From: Arcanobacterium wilhelmae
GTDB taxonomy: Bacteria; Actinomycetota; Actinomycetes; Actinomycetales; Actinomycetaceae
Direction: 5' to 3'
DNA: 64,000 nt
Assembly (NCBI RefSeq): GCF_029632765.1
Contig: NZ_CP121247.1
Coordinates: 186,001 to 250,000 of the forward strand
A program made the translations under genes and the position numbers. Under the pieces are notes generated by a model. That model did not search any database and had not been told where the DNA came from. It saw nothing but the letters and a program-made list of their open reading frames with translations. Shown here one piece after another: positions 61,477-64,000 of the stretch; within the stretch, counting starts at the first letter, position 1; the number at the start of each line of letters is the position of its first letter.

Positions 61477-64000
61477 GTGAGTATCGCATTGTATCGTCGC
61501 TATCGTCCCGAGACTTTCCAGGAGGTCATCGGGCAGTCCCACGTGACCGAGCCGCTGATGGCCGCGCTGGCCTCCGGCCGCACCACGCACGCGTACCTGT
61601 TTTCAGGGCCGCGCGGGTGCGGAAAAACTACGTCGGCGCGTATCCTCGCGCGCTGCCTGAACTGCGTCGAGTACCCTACGGATACCCCGTGTGGGAAGTG
61701 CGATTCGTGCCGTGAGCTCGCACGCGACGGCTCGGGCTCGCTGGACGTGGTGGAACTGGACGCCGCCTCCCACGGCGGCGTGGACGACGCCCGTGAACTG
61801 CGCGAACAAGCCGGCTTCGCGCCGGTGCGCGATCGCTACAAGATTTTTATTATCGACGAGGCCCACATGGTCTCCAGCCAGGGCTTCAACGCGCTCCTGA
61901 AAGTGGTCGAAGAGCCGCCCGAGCACGTGAAATTCATCTTCGCCACCACCGAGCCAGAAAAAGTGATCGGCACGATCCGCTCGCGCACCCACCACTACCC
62001 GTTCCGGCTCGTGCCGCCCACCGAGCTTGAGGATTATCTCGCACAAGTGTGTGCGAACGAGGGGATCGAGGCGCCGCGCGAGGTGCTCAGCCTGGCCGTG
62101 CGCGCCGGAACTGGCTCCGTGCGCGACACCATGTCCGTCCTCGACCAGCTCATCGGCGGCTCTGTTGGCGGCCGGCTTGATTATGAGCGCGCAGTGGCGC
62201 TGCTCGGCTACACGTCGGCGGCGCTGTTGGACGACGCCGTCGCCGCAATCTCCGCCCGCGACGGCGCTGGGCTTTTCGGCGTCGTCGATTCCGTGGTCAA
62301 GAGCGGGCACGATCCGCGCCGGTTCGTGGAAGATCTGCTTCAGCGCCTGCGCGATCTGATGATCATCGCGCTCACCGGCGAGGCCGCCCGCGATGTGTTT
62401 GTGGCGGTTCCCGATGATCAATACTCGCGCATGGTCCAGCAGGCGATGGCTCTCGGCGCCGGGCGCGCCTCGCGCAGTGCGGATTTGACCAACGAGGCGC
62501 TCTCCCAGATGGTGGGCGCCACCGCGCCCAGGCTCCAGCTCGAACTGCTCTGTGCACGGCTGATCGTGGATGAAGGGCCTGCCGCGCCACACGACGCCGG
62601 TGCTTCCGCTGGCGCGAGTGCCGCGGCTGGCGCTGGCATGGGTGGTGGCCATGGGCGAGCCGTGCCGCCTCCCGCTGATCTTGCGCGCTTGAAGAAGCCA
62701 AGCCCACAGGAAGCTGCCCGTGCCGCCGCGCATCCTGAGGCTGCGCGCGGGGGAGCGCAAGGTCAAGGCGCGCCGCAGGCGGCCGGAGCGCAGGCGGCTG
62801 GCGCTGGCCAGGCGCCGATGGTTGGCATGCCACAGGAAACCCCACGCGAAGGCGGCCCTCAGGCTGAAGCGCCCCAACGCAAGATGTCGAATGTTGCGCC
62901 CCAGAACCGTGCGATGCCAGCAATGCCGGGTATGAGCGAGCAGCCTGCTGCCGGTACTCAGGCGCAGCCGCAACTCCGCGAGCACACCATACCTCAGCCG
63001 CAAACCGAGTCGAAGCCCACTCCGGTACCTGCCAAAGGCGCAGCGCCGGCGTCGGGAGAGCAAGGGCAGGCGCAAGCTCAAGAAGTGCCTGAGGGGCGGC
63101 AGGAGCCGCGACAAGTTGAACCACAACAGCAGCCGGGCACGCCGGCGGGAGCCGGGGCACCGGCGTCGGCGGAACAGCGCGCTGATATGCCGTCGGGGGA
63201 GCGTCCTGCAGGCAAGCCAGCCGTAGATCCGAACCGGGCGCTCGCGGCCGTGCGAGGGCGCTGGGTAGACGTACTCGAGGCAGTGAAGGAATCATCGAAG
63301 GTTGCGGGCTCGCAACTCGTCGCCTCCGCAGGGCCGATCGCCTTCGAAAACGGCACCCTCGTGATCGGGTTCGAACAGCCGGGCCTCGCGAACGCCTTCG
63401 GGCGTCACACGGGCGAAGTGAGTGACGCGATCGGGCGTGTGTTTGGCAAGCCGCTCCCCGTTGAGGCGCGAGTCGGAGGCGAAGGCGCAGGTAGCGCGGG
63501 TGGGCGTCCGCAGCCGAGCGGCCCGCAGGGCGGTGGCTCGCAAGGTGAGCGTCCGGCGCCGGGAGGGCCGCGCCCAAAAGCTGAGGCCGCGCAGGCCGCG
63601 GCCCCCGCAACTGAAACCACAAACGACCACGAGGATGCACAGCGCGCCACTACCGCACCCGCGTCGGGAGCGGTCACTGGCAGTGCCGAAAAGGAACCAG
63701 CGGCTCGAAAGTCCGGGGACAACGAAACCGGCGTGGCTGTTGCCGTGGGGGAGAGCGCTGGCCAGATGTCCGCCGTCGCGGGCGGTGCGGAGGCGGAACA
63801 TACGGCCCACGAACTGCCGCTAGCAACGTCGGCCGCGGAACACAATCGTGGAAACACACAGCCAGGCGTGCTCGGCGAGCCGAACGACGGGCTCGACGAG
63901 CCCGTCCACCCCGAAGACGATCCCGTCTACCACCAAGACCCATCCAAGGAACCCGAAGCCCAGGCGCTTGCTGACCCGGCCGGCGTCCTCGCCGGACTGT
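61477..64000 (+). CDS. dnaX: DNA polymerase III tau/gamma subunit (3' end beyond window)
   Basis: DnaX is the ATPase of the clamp loader, partner of HolB in this window. The start reads SIALYRRYRPETFQEVIGQ. The P-loop is GPRGCGKTT, the zinc module has four cysteines in CLNCVEYPTDTPCGKCDSC, Walker B is IIDEAHM and sensor 1 is FATTEPEKV. From about residue 370 it enters a very long Ala/Pro/Gln/Gly-rich linker, interrupted by a folded segment near 585-665 (LAAVRGRWVDVLEAVKESSK, the tau domain that meets the polymerase). Low-complexity sequence resumes to the window edge. At least 841 codons are open. Several CCGGCGTCGG words fall in the linker as Pro-Ala-Ser. No separate gamma-producing frameshift signal is evident. 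Confidence 0.96.
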   Translation, partial: MSIALYRRYRPETFQEVIGQSHVTEPLMAALASGRTTHAYLFSGPRGCGKTTSARILARCLNCVEYPTDTPCGKCDSCRELARDGSGSLDVVELDAASHGGVDDARELREQAGFAPVRDRYKIFIIDEAHMVSSQGFNALLKVVEEPPEHVKFIFATTEPEKVIGTIRSRTHHYPFRLVPPTELEDYLAQVCANEGIEAPREVLSLAVRAGTGSVRDTMSVLDQLIGGSVGGRLDYERAVALLGYTSAALLDDAVAAISARDGAGLFGVVDSVVKSGHDPRRFVEDLLQRLRDLMIIALTGEAARDVFVAVPDDQYSRMVQQAMALGAGRASRSADLTNEALSQMVGATAPRLQLELLCARLIVDEGPAAPHDAGASAGASAAAGAGMGGGHGRAVPPPADLARLKKPSPQEAARAAAHPEAARGGAQGQGAPQAAGAQAAGAGQAPMVGMPQETPREGGPQAEAPQRKMSNVAPQNRAMPAMPGMSEQPAAGTQAQPQLREHTIPQPQTESKPTPVPAKGAAPASGEQGQAQAQEVPEGRQEPRQVEPQQQPGTPAGAGAPASAEQRADMPSGERPAGKPAVDPNRALAAVRGRWVDVLEAVKESSKVAGSQLVASAGPIAFENGTLVIGFEQPGLANAFGRHTGEVSDAIGRVFGKPLPVEARVGGEGAGSAGGRPQPSGPQGGGSQGERPAPGGPRPKAEAAQAAAPATETTNDHEDAQRATTAPASGAVTGSAEKEPAARKSGDNETGVAVAVGESAGQMSAVAGGAEAEHTAHELPLATSAAEHNRGNTQPGVLGEPNDGLDEPVHPEDDPVYHQDPSKEPEAQALADPAGVLAGL

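Overview
The window reads as a chromosomal segment of a high-GC Gram-positive bacterium (Actinomycetota). I would place it near the Actinomycetaceae (Trueperella/Arcanobacterium-like), but the family is inference. The phylum call rests on gene order: gpmA, senX3-regX3 and phoU together, carD followed by ispD-ispF and cysS-rlmB, topA-tmk-holB downstream of a DUF1998-type helicase, and a small SRP RNA next to dnaX. Frequent GTG starts and probable leaderless genes agree. Both ends cut genes: the helicase on the left and dnaX on the right.

Layout. 1-8.5 kb is DNA maintenance: helicase, methyltransferase, topA, then the overlapping tmk-holB pair. 8.7-10.3 kb is a secreted TAP-type peptidase lipoprotein. 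10.4-11.9 kb is a tRNA-Thr with a small xre/excisionase/membrane-protein module running into it, probably an integrated-element remnant. 12-25 kb mixes metabolism (MDR oxidoreductase, macrodomain protein, pyruvate oxidase, the bifunctional AdhE) with four paralogous type II membrane proteins that share a promoter/leader design. 25-33 kb holds glycolysis (gpmA), phosphate signalling and uptake (phoU, senX3-regX3, DUF47-pit), carD and two MEP isoprenoid genes (ispD-ispF). 33-43 kb holds an MFS exporter, cysS-rlmB, an unknown/ASCH gene pair, a uracil permease, a HipBA toxin-antitoxin island and a LytR_C protein. 43-59 kb is an accessory surface-protein region: an orphan repeat-domain fragment, then two tandem giant adhesins (3128 and 1727 residues) with Rib-like and thrombospondin-type-3 repeats and a shared LAFTG sorting signal. 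59-64 kb has two small toxin-antitoxin-like pairs, tRNA-Ser, the SRP RNA and dnaX.

How the genes work together. Fermentation is represented by pyruvate oxidase (acetyl phosphate plus H2O2 when oxygen is present), AdhE (NADH disposal to ethanol) and gpmA. Phosphate sensing and transport sit in two nearby clusters that may share RegX3 control. The adhesins and the type II membrane proteins suggest a host-associated, surface-decorated lifestyle.

The least explained material is non-coding. Six copies of a rigid 73-bp double-palindrome element occur between genes. Four paired TTTTCCAC-type boxes occur at nearly constant spacing. The short CCGRCGTCGG word is strongly over-represented in intergenic DNA and in protein linkers. 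A homologous but apparently unexpressed adhesin cassette lies beside the adhesin genes.
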